A stretch of DNA of 64,000 bases from Alisma plantago-aquatica (lineage: Eukaryota; Streptophyta; Magnoliopsida; Alismatales; Alismataceae), in contig OY856409.1 in assembly GCA_963693085.1 (NCBI GenBank), positions 1,534,875,072-1,534,939,071 on the forward strand, in the 5' to 3' direction. Of the stretch, positions 36,712 to 48,801 are shown piece after piece (position 1 is the stretch's first letter; each line of letters starts with the position of its first letter). A program made the translations under genes and the position numbers. Below the pieces are notes generated by a model. It did not search any database and was not told the origin of the DNA. It was given only the letters and a program-made list of their open reading frames with translations.

Positions 36712-36822
36712 TGATCTCAAACTCTTTGGTAGTAGACCACGTGTGTAATGATCTCAAACTCTTTGGTAGTAGATCACACATATAATGATCTCAAACTCTT
36801 TGGTAGTAGATCATAAAGGCCA
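36712..36822 (+). repeat. three 37-bp tandem repeats in Tekay-1 LTR
   Basis: Units starting TGATCTCAAACTC begin at 36712, 36749 and 36786. Each contains CTTTGGTAGTAGATCA, so GATC pairs flank each unit. The 3' LTR has the same three units at 44710, 44747 and 44784. Confidence 0.9.
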
Positions 36823-37429
36823 GAAAACATCAAAGCCATTAGTGGCGGATGTATGTGAAATATGATGGAAAATATGCTTAAAAGATACACGTTCCTTTTT
36901 GTTAACAAACTTTTGCTTAATATTTGATATATTGTTGTAATTACTTATAACTGCCAAGTTTACTTTTATTCTTATTGCCAAGTATGAAAAGAGGTAAATT
37001 GAATGACGTGGAGGCGTACTCAGTACAATATATTTGTATATATTGTGCTGACGCGTACCGATTGCATATGTTTTATAGGTACCTTCTGCTTATGATGCTC
37101 ATGATGAAAGGAAGATGATGTTGCTACTTTATATGCTGGCTCACAAAAATCAGATCTATCATGGGGACGCTAAAGCTAAATGGGACTCTTAGACTATGTT
37201 CTTTTCTTCTGTAATTAGTTTCTCATGTATTAAGTTTCTTCTGTAGCACTCCTATGCCTTCGGGTCCCTATGTAATGAACAATTTGGTTTATGTATGGAA
37301 GCTCTTTATTCGGTGCATTTATATATTCATGTGTTTGTCCACTCAGGGAAGGGCAACTTTAATTCTATTGTATGCCTTATGTTGGCGCCTGAGGTGTACA
37401 GTGGAGTTAGGTTGTTAACCTTTGACAGA

Positions 37430-37440
37430 TGGTATCAGAG
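37430..37440 (+). other. Tekay-1 primer-binding site
   Basis: TGGTATCAGAG two bases after the LTR end is complementary to initiator tRNA-Met, the usual primer of this lineage. Confidence 0.9.
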
Positions 37441-37937
37441 AAGGCACATGAATCAATATAGGTGTACCAAATAATTAGTAACCTTACCTAGACCTAGGGT
37501 AACCCATATTTAGCAGTAAATTGCCGAGGTGTCTAGAAGGGTACCTTGTGGAAGGTTCTGACATAATCACTCTCCCCATCCATTTTCACAGTGCGAGGGT
37601 TCCCGCGGCAAGCTATCTGCCTAGCTAACGCAATTATTGTTAAAGTGGGCACCCTTACCTTAGAAAAATCTTTCCTCTCATCTTTTCTCAATTAAGGACT
37701 ACCCCCAACTAACCTATTTAGTGAATAATATACACTAGGCTTCTCATCTACTTTCTCTCTCATGACCATGATCAATGATATACTCTCTCGATTATGTGGG
37801 TAGATTAGGAGAAAGGGGAACAACTAAAAGACATGAAAAATTGGAAAAATACATGCCATGATTGCTAAAATCTTTATTGGTTGCATTATGATCTATCTCA
37901 AATAAATCTCTAAATTATCTTTTATACAAACTTGCAG

Positions 37938-39082
37938 ATGCCTCCAAAAACTAGGTCCAAGAGAACAAGATCTAGTGATGGCTCTGGTGATGAATCTCAA
38001 TCACGCCCTAGTAAGACCAAGGCTGTAGGCAATTGGGAAGAACAAAAGAAGGTGATGTTGGAATGCATGCATGCCCTAGCCCTAAAAGAAACCCGTAATA
38101 GTGCCTCATCCTCTAGGACCAACCATGAAACCACCATTAGTGACTTCCTTAAACTCAAACCCGAAACATTTCATGGAGAAGACTTAGGTGAAGTCCTAGA
38201 TAAAGATGATGCATGGATCCTATTTGGTTAAAATGCCTTTAGAGCCCTTAAGTGTCCTGAGGAAGATAAGGTCACCTTTGCTACCTACCAACTTAGGGGG
38301 CCTGCGAAGTTGTGGTGGGAAAACTATTACCATACACGAGCACTTCCAGATGCCCCATAGGTTGGGAGGAGTTTAAGCGGATTTTTACCAACCGTTTCAT
38401 GCCCATATCTGCTAGGAAGGAGAAGAAGAAACAATTCAATAACCTCACCCAAGGAAACCTATCTGTTTCTGACTATGTTAGGGCCTTTAGACTCCTAGAG
38501 CGTCATGCTCGCAACCTTGATGAAGATGAAAAGATTGAACACTTCATATATGGCCTCAACCAAGAAATCAAAGTTCACCTTTTCACCTCCACCCATCCTA
38601 CCTTTGAAGCTTCCATCAAATATTCCCTTACCCAAGAAAGAACCTTAGGGAAGAGCAAAACACCAAGCTTGGGATACCTAGGTTTAACCGATGCATCCGT
38701 CACCAAGGGCAAGGAGAAGGAAAATGATAAGAAGAAGCCTAATAGCCATGGCATGGGAAGAGGAGGAGGAAATCACCATCGAGGTCAATCACACCGAGGA
38801 GGACCAAATCGGGGAGGCCAAGGCCGAGGTGGATCACACCGTGGACAGGCATATGAGCACATCAGGTGTAGAAACTGTGGAGGTTCACACCCCAGAAAAT
38901 GTAAGTTTGAGAAACTAGTGTGTTACTACTGCAAGAATGAAGGGCATATGAGGTACAATTGTCCAAATTTGGTTCAGGGGGCACCTCAGAACCGTCCTGC
39001 CCCATTACATCAGCCTGGAGCTCCACCTGCTCAGCCAGCTGTTCCTATAGCTCAGGCTCAGCCAGAACATCATCAGGGCTGA
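37938..39082 (+). pseudogene. gag: Tekay-1 gag
   Basis: ATG at 37938 (MPPKTRSKRTR) follows CTTGCAG. A stop at 38229 comes before FRALKCPEEDKVTFATYQL, after which a single-base shift near 38350 moves the frame to GWEEFKRIFTNRFMPISAR. The capsid blocks RAFRLLERHARNLDEDEKI and TFEASIKYSLTQER follow, then a Gly/Arg/His-rich basic stretch and two Cys clusters. One is CRNCGGSHPRKC and the other the zinc knuckle CYYCKNEGHMRYNC. A Pro/Gln-rich tail ends at TGA 39080. The product would form the particle and bind RNA. Two lesions break it. Confidence 0.9.
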
Positions 39083-41250
39083 GTCTTTGCGATTGATGCA
39101 GAGGAAGCTAAGGCCAATGACAACCGTGTGATTGAAGGTAATAATGTTAATAATTCTTTATTGTGATAAATCTTTGAAAACCATGATCTCATATAAAATC
39201 ATAATGTAGGTATGATATGTCTCCAAGATCATTATGTTGTGGCCCTATTCGATTTAGGATCAACACATACCTTCATATCTAGAAATATTGCTTCCATGCT
39301 CAAGTTAGAGATCAATGATCTAGGTTATATCTTGGATGTGACAACTCTCAGTGGCAAAATTTATACTTTTCTTCAAAAAACCAAAACCTTGCCTTTTTCT
39401 CTTGGTGGCCATAAATTTCAATCTGCTTTCATTCTTCTTGATATGGAAGATTTTGATCTAATTTTGGGGATGGATTGGCTCTTTTCCAACTTTGTTATGC
39501 TTGATTGCCGAGGCAAGAAAGTAGTCTTTTGTGCACCAAATTCTAAACCTTTGACTGTTTACGGGAGAAAAGAAAGAAACCAAAATATGATTATTTCTTC
39601 TATTAAAGCTGAAACTTTGATAGCCAAAGGATGTAGAGCCTATCTTGCTGTTGTATCCATGCCTGATCCTAAGGTGAGACCTATAGAGAGCTTGGATGTG
39701 GTGAGAGATTACCCGGACATTTTTCCTGAGGAGCTTCCAGGGCTGCCTCCAGATCGTGAGATTGAGTTCTCAATTGAGTTAGCACCGGGCACCGCACCAG
39801 TCTCTAAGGCACCTTATCGGATGGCACCTGCCGAGCTTGCAGAGCTCAAGAAACAACTAGAGGAACTTCTTGATAAAGGCTTCATCCGTCCTAGTACTTC
39901 TCCTTGGGGTGCTCCTATTCTTTTTGTTAAAAAGAAAAATGGGTCAATGCAAATGTGTATTGATTATTGCATGATCAACCAAGCCACCATTAAAAATAAA
40001 TATCCCCTCCCAAGAATTGATGACTTGTTTGACCAGCTTCGTACTACCACTGTGTTCTCAAAGATTGACCTTAGATCAGGTTATCATCAATTATGAGTAA
40101 AAGAGTGATATTCCAAAGACAGCTTTCAGAACTCGATATGGACATTATGCATTCATGGTGATGTCATTTGGCTTGACTAATGCTCCTGGAGTGTTTATGA
40201 ATCTGATGAATACTGTCTTCCAACCATTCCTTGATAGCTTTGTTGTGGTCTTCATTGATGATATTCTTGTATATTCAAATTCTGTTGATCAACATCGTGA
40301 ACACCTCCAGAAAGTCCTTGATGTTTTGAGAGCCCAGAAATTGTATGCGAAATTATCTAAATGTGAGTTTTGGATTGACCAAGTCATGTTTCTTGGCCAT
40401 GTCATTTTGGGTGGGAAAATTTCTGTTGACCCTGCCAAAGTTCTAGCTGTCCTTGATTGGAAAGCCCCGACCAATGCTTCTGAAATTCGTAGATTCCTTG
40501 GCCTAGCCGTCTATTACCATCGTTTCATCCTTAATTTCAGTAAAATAGCCCTACCCATGACAAAACTTACCAGAAAAGATGCCAAATTCATTTGGACTCC
40601 TATGTGTGAAGCTAGTTTCCAAGAATTGAAATCTCTCTTGACTTCTGCCCCAGTTTTAACCTTACCTTCTGGTAATGATGGCTTTGTAATATTTTCTGAT
40701 GCTTCTAAGATGGGATTGGGTTGTGTCCTCATGCAAAATGGTAAAGTTATTGCCTATGCATCTAGACAATTAAAACCTAATGAGGTCAATTATCCAACTC
40801 ACGACTTGGAATTAGCTGCCATTGTCTATGCTCTCAAAATCTGGAGACATTATCTATATGGTGCTACTTTTGATATATTCACAGACCATAAAAGTCTCAA
40901 ATACCTCTTGACTCAGAAGGACCTCAATCTTCGATAGAGGAGATGGTTGGAGTATCTCAAAGATTATGATTTCACGATTTCATATCATCCAGGCAAAGCC
41001 AATGTTGTAGCTGATGCTCTTAGTCGTAAGAAGTCGATTTGTGCATCAATGCATCTGGAACCTTCATCTTCTGGGTCATCTCAAACAGAATCTAGCTCTA
41101 TTATTCTGGAAAACATCAATATTATTCCTAGTCTCCTTTCTGAACTCGTGATAACTCAAAAGAACAGCCCTAGCTTAGAGGAGATGACGGCTCTTGTGGC
41201 AAAGCCCCAGACACATCTATCTGTTGGTATGGACGGTGAAATAAGGTAAA
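39083..41250 (+). pseudogene. pol: Tekay-1 protease, reverse transcriptase and RNase H
   Basis: Protease spans about 39212-39650, with [12 protein letters not shown] where most relatives have D-S/T-G, and a later ILGMDWL block. RT starts at [11 protein letters not shown] (about 39705), runs through [17 protein letters not shown], and breaks at 40094-40110 by a TGA and a two-base loss. It continues as [15 protein letters not shown] with catalytic [10 protein letters not shown] (Asp at 40257). RNase H has [13 protein letters not shown] (about 40689), [10 protein letters not shown] and [15 protein letters not shown] at 40935 and a TAA at 41247 stand at Gln-like positions. Apart from these lesions the sequence is well preserved, suggesting a fairly young insertion. 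Confidence 0.92.
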
Positions 41251-42377
41251 AGCACCGGATGTGGGTACTTGAAGAGTCGGAGGTTAAGAAGCGCATTCTG
41301 CAAGAGGCACATGGGTCCAAGTATTCCGTACATCCTGGATCTACTAAGATGTATAAGGATTTGCAGAGACACTTTTGGTGGAGAGGTATGAAGAATGATA
41401 TTGCTGAGTTTATCTCTAAGTGCCTCACTTGCCAGCAGATTAAGGCCGAGCACTGACATCCCGGTGGTCTATTGCAACCCTTACCAATTCCTGAATGGAA
41501 ATGGGAAAACATCACCATGGATTTCGTTGTGGGACTACCCAGGACCAGGAAGGGTCATGATGCGGTTTGGGTCATAGTAGACCGGTTGACCAAGTCTGCA
41601 CATTTCTTATCTATGCGGACTACGGCCAAGGTTCCTGAGCTTGCTGAGTTGTATATAAAGGAGATTGTATGGCTGCATGGTGTACCATTTTCTATTGTTT
41701 CAGATCGGGATCAAAAGTTCACATCACATTTATGGAAGCAGGTACATAATGAGTTGGGTACCAAGTTGAATTTCAGCACTGCGTATCATCCCCAAACTGA
41801 TGGCCAGTCAGAACGCACTATCCAAATCTTAGAATATATTCTCAGAGCATGTGTCTTAGATTGGGGAGGATCTTGGGATTACTACCTTCCATTAGAAGAG
41901 TTTGCTTACAACAATAGCTATCAATCTAGTATTGATATGCCACCCTATGAAGCTCTCTTTGGTAGGCCATGTAGATCCCCTCTCCATTGGGATGAAGTCA
42001 GAGAAAGGAAGATGCTAAAGTCTGAGGAGTTACAATTATATGTTGATAAGGTGTCCTTGATCAAGCAGAGGTTGAAATGGACCCATGATTGTCAGAAGTC
42101 ATATGCAGATGCACACAGGTCTGACAAACAGTTTAATGATGGTGACTATGTATTCTTAAAGATTAGACCCATCCGTGGCATAGAAAAGAACAAAGGGAAG
42201 CTTAGTCCGAGATACGTGGGTCCTTTTGAAGTTGTGGAGCGCATTGGTGAATGTGCTTATCGACTTGCTCTTCCTCCGCAATACAACATGATGCACAATG
42301 TCTTTCATGTATCCAACTTGAAGCAGTATGTGAAGGATGATAGTCATGTGCTGAATCATGAGCCTCTTGAGTTGTGA
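41251..42377 (+). pseudogene. Tekay-1 integrase
   Basis: The zinc finger is HGSKYSVHPGSTKMY...CLTCQQIK (His, His, Cys, Cys), ending at a TGA (41454). The catalytic core has Asp in MDFVVGLPR (41520), Asp in IVSDRD (41703) and Glu in DGQSERT (41811), with 35 residues between the last two. The C-terminal part has the GPF motif in SPRYVGPFEVVERIGECAYRL and the block HNVFHVSNLKQYV. All three catalytic residues are intact. The integrase joins the DNA copy to host DNA; the chromodomain that follows is thought to guide it to marked chromatin. Confidence 0.93.
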
Positions 42378-42530
42378 GAGAATCTCTCTTATCCAAGAAC
42401 AACCTACAAAGATTCTCGACTCTAGGGTCAAGGAGCTCAGGAACAAGCAGATCCCGATGGTGAAGGTACAGTGGAACCATCATGGTGCAGAAGATGCTAC
42501 CTGGGAGCTACGAGCAGATATGGGGTAACG
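42378..42530 (+). pseudogene. Tekay-1 chromodomain (frame-broken)
   Basis: After a TGA at 42375, ENLSY is followed in a shifted frame by ILDSRVKELRNKQIPMVKV and WNHHGAEDATWELRADM. These blocks match the chromodomain tail of chromoviral integrases (aromatic W...W...E pattern). The TTGAGGACAAAATTTCTTTTAAGG stretch that follows includes the worn polypurine tract before the 3' LTR. Confidence 0.8.
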
Positions 42531-42593
42531 TTTTCCTCACCTCTTTCATCCAGTTTAATTTTGAGGACAAAATTTCTTTTAAGGTGATTAGGA

Positions 42594-45425
42594 TGTGATA
42601 AAGTGACTTTTCTAATTTCTTTTATGCTTTGCTCCTTTAATCTTAATCTAGTTCAAAACCCTAACTCTCCTAAAGAATAATTTATCACTCAAAGATTGGA
42701 ATTTCGAGCCCAAACTTTACCAACATGTGGGGTATGTTGTGGTGAAGCTATGTTCCAAATTTCATGTCAATTGGACATTCATAGCCCTCTCTACAAAATC
42801 TTCTAAGATTTCACAATGTTTCTTTCCCTTTTAAATCGTATCATTATGTAACCCAATGTTTTGATCATTTCAAGGGTATTTTTACCCTATCACGTGGAGC
42901 CTCAGCCAACGATCCACAGACTGACTTCAAGGAATCATCCCGACCATCCGATGGCATCCGAGATGGATCAGACAGCCAGAGAGTCGTCTCTGACCTGCGC
43001 TCAAATCGAAATGTCGTGGCCACAACCACGAGTCCACAACATTCACATCTCCTCCTCCTTTTGACCCACTTTGCGAGAAACTAGTCGAGGCAACGCCTCC
43101 ACCTCTCCTTCACGAACCCACTGACCCCTCGCACGACCTCCAAAAACAACGACAACCCCTCCACGACCTCACCGGTGAGACCTCTTCTCAAACTGCCGCC
43201 GAGCCCTTTTGGGCATTCTCCCCTCCTTCACCCTTCGTTCTATTTAAACTCACCAAATCGCTCCTCAACCTCCCTTTGACGCCTTCCTAACCTCAATTTA
43301 CCTGGAATGAGCATCCCTCTCCCCCGAGCTCAAGCTTTCCACCTCGCCGATGTCGATCTGTTGGGCAAGCTGCTCCTGACCTTCTCATCCGCCATTAAGT
43401 TCTCCCCAAGCTCCAAAGCAGTCACCTCCAGCCTACCGACACCTCAACATAGAGGTATCTCGCCTGCTGCTTCCCCCGTCCATCTCCCTTCACCGCGAGC
43501 TGTGCAGCTCGCCGATCATCTTGTCGACCCGGCATCGCAGGAGGAGCCACGGCCCGAGGCTTGGCCGTCCAGCTGCGGAAGGACGTCACAAAGCTAACTC
43601 AATCTTCACCCGCTCACGAGGACGAGCACAACCATCACACAATCTCGCCGGAGTTGGACCTGGCAACCTGCATTGCAGCGCAGAGAAAGAAGAGAGGGAC
43701 CTCGCTCGAGCTTAGTTGGACCAATCACGCGAGTCCACGTCAGTCCAAGTGGACAAACCACAGCTCGCCAAGTAAGCAGTCATATATCTACCTCAAACAT
43801 CTGCAATATATGCATGTGAGATCTTGGTCGTTGGATCTGATCATCCAACGGTCCACACTTTTTCTAATTTTCGATTATTAACTCGAAAATTCAATTAGGA
43901 CCGAATCTTGAGAAATTTGTAAAAAATAGTAGGAGTGTCAGAAAAATACGAATGAATACACCATTTTGATCAGAAAAATGCAAGGATCATGAATCTGGCA
44001 TCTTTGAACCCTAAATATGACCCGAATAATTGCTCATGTTTATTTTGTCTATATCTTGTTTAATTATTTGGAAAAATACTCAAACCTGTTTAAATCACCA
44101 AAACATGTGATCATCATCTTTTTGCATCTATATCATCATGGAATGATCGGATCCTTTTATTATGGCTCAATTATCAATAAAACCTATTTATCACTCCTTT
44201 CCCTATCTTGACCTACCAAAATGTGCATAATTAATTAATATGATCTATAGACCATGATTCTGACTTTATGAACCTACTCTGATGTGACAATAATAATCTT
44301 GGACTCAAATCCATACTCTAAGATTCGTACTCAACTCTCATGACTCCAAAGCTATAAAAGGGCCTTTTATATACTCTTTAGAATAAGGGTAATTTGAACA
44401 ATATATCTAATAAATACCAAATCTCCAATAATTTCAGGAAATCAAAGGTACTAGTGAGGAGCATCTCTGGACTCCCCACTTCTGAATAGAAGGTACACCA
44501 GTACCTCTTGTTGGCTTACTTTACTTTGTACTTGAGATATATGAGTAGTAGAACACTTGGCATAAGATATTGAATGAAACGAATGTCTTGTATGATGCTA
44601 TGCATGATTTGATATTATGCTTGAATTTCTATATGTATAATTTCGAATACATGCAAACATAATATATAGTGTCCATCATATAAGCACTTGGTAGTCTAGT
44701 GCATGGCAGTGATCTCAAACTCTTTAGTAGTAGATCATGTGTGTAATGATCTCAAACTCTTTGGTAGTAGATCACACATATAATGATCACAAACTCTTCG
44801 GTAGTAGATCATAACGGCCTGAAAACATCAAAGCCATTAGTGGCGGATGTATGAGAAATATGATGGAAAATATGCTTAAAAGATACATGTTCCTTGTTGT
44901 TAAAAAGTTTTGCTTAATATTTGATATATTGTTGTAATTACTTATAACTGCCAAGTTTACTTTTATCCTTATTGCCAAGTATGAAAAGAGGTAAATTGAA
45001 TGACGCGGAGGCGTACATAGTACAATATATTTGTATATATTGTGCTGACGCATACCAATTGCATATGTTTTATAGGTACCTTCTGCTTATGATGCTCATG
45101 ATGAAAGGAAGATGATGTTGCTACTTTATATGCTAGCTCACAAAAATCAGATCTATCATGGGGATGCTAAAGCTAAATGGGACTCTTAGATTATGTTATT
45201 TTCTTCTATAATTAGTTTCTCATGTATTAAGTTTCTTCTGTAGCACTCCTATGCCTTCGGGCCCCTATGTAATGAACAATTTGGTTTATGTATGGAAGCT
45301 CTTTATTCGGTGCATTTATATATTCATGTGTTTGATCCACTCAGGGATGGGAAACTTTAACTCTATTGTACGCCTTATGTTGGCGCCTGAGGTGTACAAT
45401 GGAGTTAGGTTGTTAACCCGTGACA
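42594..45425 (+). repeat. Tekay-1 3' LTR (2,832 bp)
   Basis: It matches the 5' LTR from TGTGATAAAG to GACA. ORFs seen in the GC-rich island of one LTR are shifted or split in the other, so that island is unlikely to code. Confidence 0.95.
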
Positions 45426-45430
45426 GAAAT

Positions 45431-46289
45431 TGTAACATCCCAAATTTAAAAAATAGCAACTGATGTGAAACAACTGAGACACTGGAGGCAAGGGCAAGAA
45501 GCATACCGAGAAAGTCATGAAGTGTGTCACCTATGGAGAAGGGGGACATGGAGTCGATAACTATATCTACACCAGGCCAGAGGAAAGTGAAGAAAGCGAG
45601 AGTGAAAAAGAGACTACACAGAACGTTTCCTACACCAACTTTAAGAGGCCAGACCACCCTGGTTTCAGCTACATAAATAAGGACGCAGTTGAGAATTCGC
45701 ACCAATTGAGAAATTCAAAAAAACCACCACCAAGTTTCTAAAAGAGGGGATGACAACTGTAGTTTTCTAGGATAACTAATTACTAGACCAATAAGAATAA
45801 CTACTCAGCACAAGGTAAGAACCAGACTCGCCAAGGAGTGGGACCAAGCCAGGGCCAAGTCAAGGCCAAGGCCAAGGACAAGGGCGGGGAAAAGATAACA
45901 ACCAATAATACTTAGTAACTCAACTATTCAATTTTTCTAAGAGGCAAGCTATTGTGAACGATCAATTGACATAAAGTTCCCTAGGCAATTCTAGCATCCT
46001 AACAACTATGCAAGTCTAGATGGCATATATGCAGATGCATCAACACCGAATAGACCAATAGCTCATGCAGTTGGCAGAGTTAGTAAATAATCCCTTAGGA
46101 AAGATTTTATCGAAACGGAGACTGCAAAAATTGCTACCCTTCAGTCTGGGATGATGTTGATCAATTTTAGAACTAGGGATGAGAACAAGGATGGAAAAGA
46201 GGAAGGACTGCAAACTAAGAAAGAATTTCTTCTAAGAAGTCTACTGACAAGGAGAGGCATGCTGAAGAAAGATGTGAGATAATTGGAGA
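45431..46289 (+). pseudogene. Athila gag, C-terminal part
   Basis: The frame from the left side of Tekay-1 resumes with TSQI, a stop, then KIATDVKQL, the usual short coiled linker of Athila gag. Near 45517 KCVTYGEGGHGVDNY stands in place of the zinc knuckle. Further on, in several frames, come a Gln/Gly-rich stretch (about 45840-45890), LMQLAELVNNPLG and TAKIATLQSG. Multiple stops and shifts make it non-functional. Confidence 0.65.
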
Positions 46290-47147
46290 AGCTCGAGATC
46301 TAGATGCCTTTGAAGAAATCTTTACGAAGAAAATCCCGTATGCACCAAGAATTCCATTCTCGTACAAGCTTATCAAGGTGCACTTGAAGAAAAGATACGA
46401 AAAATTCATGGAAGCAGTGAATAAGTTGCATATAGATGTCCCATTTCTTGATGCTTTGGAGGAGATGCCCACATACGCTAAGTTTTTCAAGGACCTTATC
46501 ACAAAGAGAAGGAGAGGAAACCATGTCAAAACGGTACACCTGGAAAATATGTCCATTGCTTTTATTCAAGCTGAACTGCCAACTAAGAAAAAAGACCCCA
46601 GAGCTTTCAACATCCCTTTTTGCGTTGGTGACAACGTTGAAAGAAAGGGTCTGGCAGACTTGGGAGCCAGCATAAGCCCGATGCCTCTGAGTTTAGCACA
46701 AAGATTGGCATTGACCGACATGGTCAAGACAAGTACGAGGATAGAACTGGAAGATCACACATTTAAGAGACATGTTGGTATAGTGGAAGATGTCCCGATC
46801 TGTGTGGGCTGACTCTTCATACCTTGTGACATCATTGTGATAGACACTGTGGAGGACCTACAGTGTCTGATGATATTTGGACGACCTTTTCTAGAAACTG
46901 GAAGAGCTTTGATAGATGTCACCGAAGGCATCATCATTCTCTGTGTTGGAGATGACCATATAGACTTCAAAGTGAAGGATGCCATGAAGGGACCATCTCT
47001 TTCAGAGTCAGTCTACTTCATGGATAGCTATAACCAGTATTGTGAAGAGATTCAAGAAGAAAAGGCCATTGTGGACCCACTGGTGAGAGCCCCAAATAAC
47101 CCGAATCCTTTGACAAAAGACCCTGAAGTGGTTGAGATACTAGATTA
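46290..47147 (+). pseudogene. Athila protease
   Basis: The lead block YAPRIPFSYKLIKVHLKKRYEKF and VPFLDALEEMPTYAKFFKDL precede the active-site stretch KGLADLGASISPMPLSLAQR (Asp at 46657). A TGA at 46810 interrupts it, then the second half follows with IFGRPFLETGRALIDVTEG. The DLGAS form of the active site is normal for Athila, unlike DSG in many gypsy elements. The order and spacing match the lineage. Confidence 0.88.
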
Positions 47148-47228
47148 ATTTAACCAAGGTGAAGAAAGTATCAATGATGATGAAGAAGTGATAGAGACAG
47201 TGAAGTACGCTTCTTTGGAATAGTCAAA

Positions 47229-48309
47229 TTAAGAGTTAGAAGATCTAAAGCAAAAGCCGAAACAAAAGCCACTACCAATAGGGCTGAAGTACAAGTTCCT
47301 AGATGATGAGAGAAAGAATCCCATCATCATCAATGCTAACCTCACAGAAGAACAGTGGGAAAGACTCCTGGAAGAGTTGAGGGAGCATAAAAGAGCAATC
47401 AGATACTCTGTTGAGGACATCAAGGGACTAAACCCAGCCCTATGTATTCACAAGATAAACTTAGAAGAATTGGCTAGGCCATTGGTGCAACCTCAAAGGA
47501 AATTCAACCAAATGTTGAAGGAAGTAGTCAAGAAGGAAATATTAAAGCTACGTGATATAGGGATTATATACCCAATCAGCAATAGCAACTGGGTGAGCCC
47601 CATTCATGTAGTACCTATGAAAGGTGGGATGACTGTTGTGAGAGGAGATAATGGTGATGAAGTAGCCACAAGAACTGCCACAGGCTGGAGAATGTTCATA
47701 GATTATAGAAAGATAAATTCAGCCACAAAGAAAAACCATTTTCCCTTGCCATTTATTGACTAAGTCTTAGAAAGACTTGCCTACCATGATTACTTATACT
47801 TCTTAGATGGATATTCTAGATTCTATAAAGTTCCGATCCACCCTGATGATCAGGAGAAGATGACATTTACGTGCATCTATGGCACGTACGCCTTCATAAG
47901 GATGCCTTTCGGCCTATGCAATGCTCCTGCAACTTTCCAATGTTGCATGATTTCCATGTTCTTGGACTTCTTAGAAGACATAGTTGAAGTGTTTATGGAT
48001 GACTTCTCAATTTATGGAACCAACTTCGATGCTTGCTTGAGAAATTTATCTTTAGTTCTACAAAGATGCGAGGAGAAACATCAAGGTGGATCTGAGCAAG
48101 ATTAAAGCCACTTTATGGTTCAAAGTGGCATTGTCCTAGGACACAAAATCTCCAAGAAAGGCATTGAGGTGGATCTGAGCAAGATTAAAGCCATCTCCAA
48201 ACTCCTGTCACAAAAATCCGTGACTGGGGTAAGAAGTTTCCTGGGCCATGTTGGCTACTATAGGAGGTTCATCAAAGACTTCTAGAAAATTTCGAAGCCC
48301 CTTTCAAAT
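47229..48309 (+). pseudogene. Athila reverse transcriptase
   Basis: Blocks in order: HKRAIRYSVEDIKGLNPALC, VVKKEILKLRDIGIIYPIS, NWVSPIHVVPMKGGMTVV, GWRMFIDYRKINSATKKNHF, a stop at 47761, then FLDGYSRFYK, MPFGLCNAPATFQCCM and catalytic VFMDDFSIYG (Asp 47998). At 48084-48110 a 27-bp copy of downstream sequence replaces the normal block after RCEE, shifting the frame. VLGHKISKKGIEVD and GVRSFLGHVGYYRRFIKDF follow with another stop (about 48283). Confidence 0.92.
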
Positions 48310-48801
48310 TTGCTGATGAAGGACGCAGTGTTCGAGTTCGATGACAAATGTTCAAAAGCTTTTAAGACCGTAAAGGAGGCTTTAACCTCTGCACCTATCC
48401 TGAAAGCTCCAGATTCAGAGCTACCTTTTGAAATAATGTGTGACGCTAGTGACTACACCATAGGTGTAGTCCTAGGACAGATGAAAGATAGGAAGCACCA
48501 TGTCATATGTTACATCAGTCGTACGTTGGACGAAGCCCAAGTGAACTACACCACCACTGAGAAGGAGATGTTAGTGATTGTTTTCATGTTTGATAAATTT
48601 CGATCATATCTTATAGGATCCAAGGTTAAGGCTTATACTGACCATGATGCTATACGTTATCTCATACAAAAGAAAGACCCCAAGCCAATACTACTAAGGT
48701 GGGCTTTGCTATTGCAAGAATTTGATTATGGAATCATTGATAAGAAAGGAAAAGAAAATGTGGTTGCATATGACTTGTCTAGAATAGTTTTCGATGAATA
48801 A
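48310..48801 (+). pseudogene. Athila RNase H
   Basis: A single open block holds [35 protein letters not shown] and [20 protein letters not shown], with the three acidic residues (D of MCDAS, E of TEKE, D of TDHD) present. It ends with [14 protein letters not shown]; the usual ADHLSR reads AYDLSR here. This is the best-preserved Athila domain in the window. Confidence 0.92.

Larger units (their letters stand above)
34594..37427 (+). repeat. Tekay-1 5' LTR (2,834 bp)
   Basis: It begins TGTGATAAAG and ends GACA two bases before the primer site. An AT-rich start is followed by a GC-rich island (about 34880-35780) with a TATA box at 35244. After it come a CCAAGTAAG donor-like site (about 35770), a long AT-rich part and a 37-bp triple repeat. 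Confidence 0.95.
34594..45425 (+). mobile_element. Tekay-1: chromovirus Ty3/gypsy element, 10.8 kb, complete with both LTRs
   Basis: LTRs at 34594-37427 and 42594-45425 are exactly 8,000 bp apart at their starts. The 5-mers GAAAC (34589-34593) and GAAAT (45426-45430) form a 4-of-5 target-site duplication. The Athila gag frame on the left is continued directly by the sequence after 45430. The internal order is primer site, gag with zinc knuckle, protease, RT, RNase H, integrase with GPF motif, then chromodomain, which defines a chromovirus; long LTRs point to the Tekay/Del group. Stops and frameshifts in gag and pol make it inactive. Confidence 0.95.
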
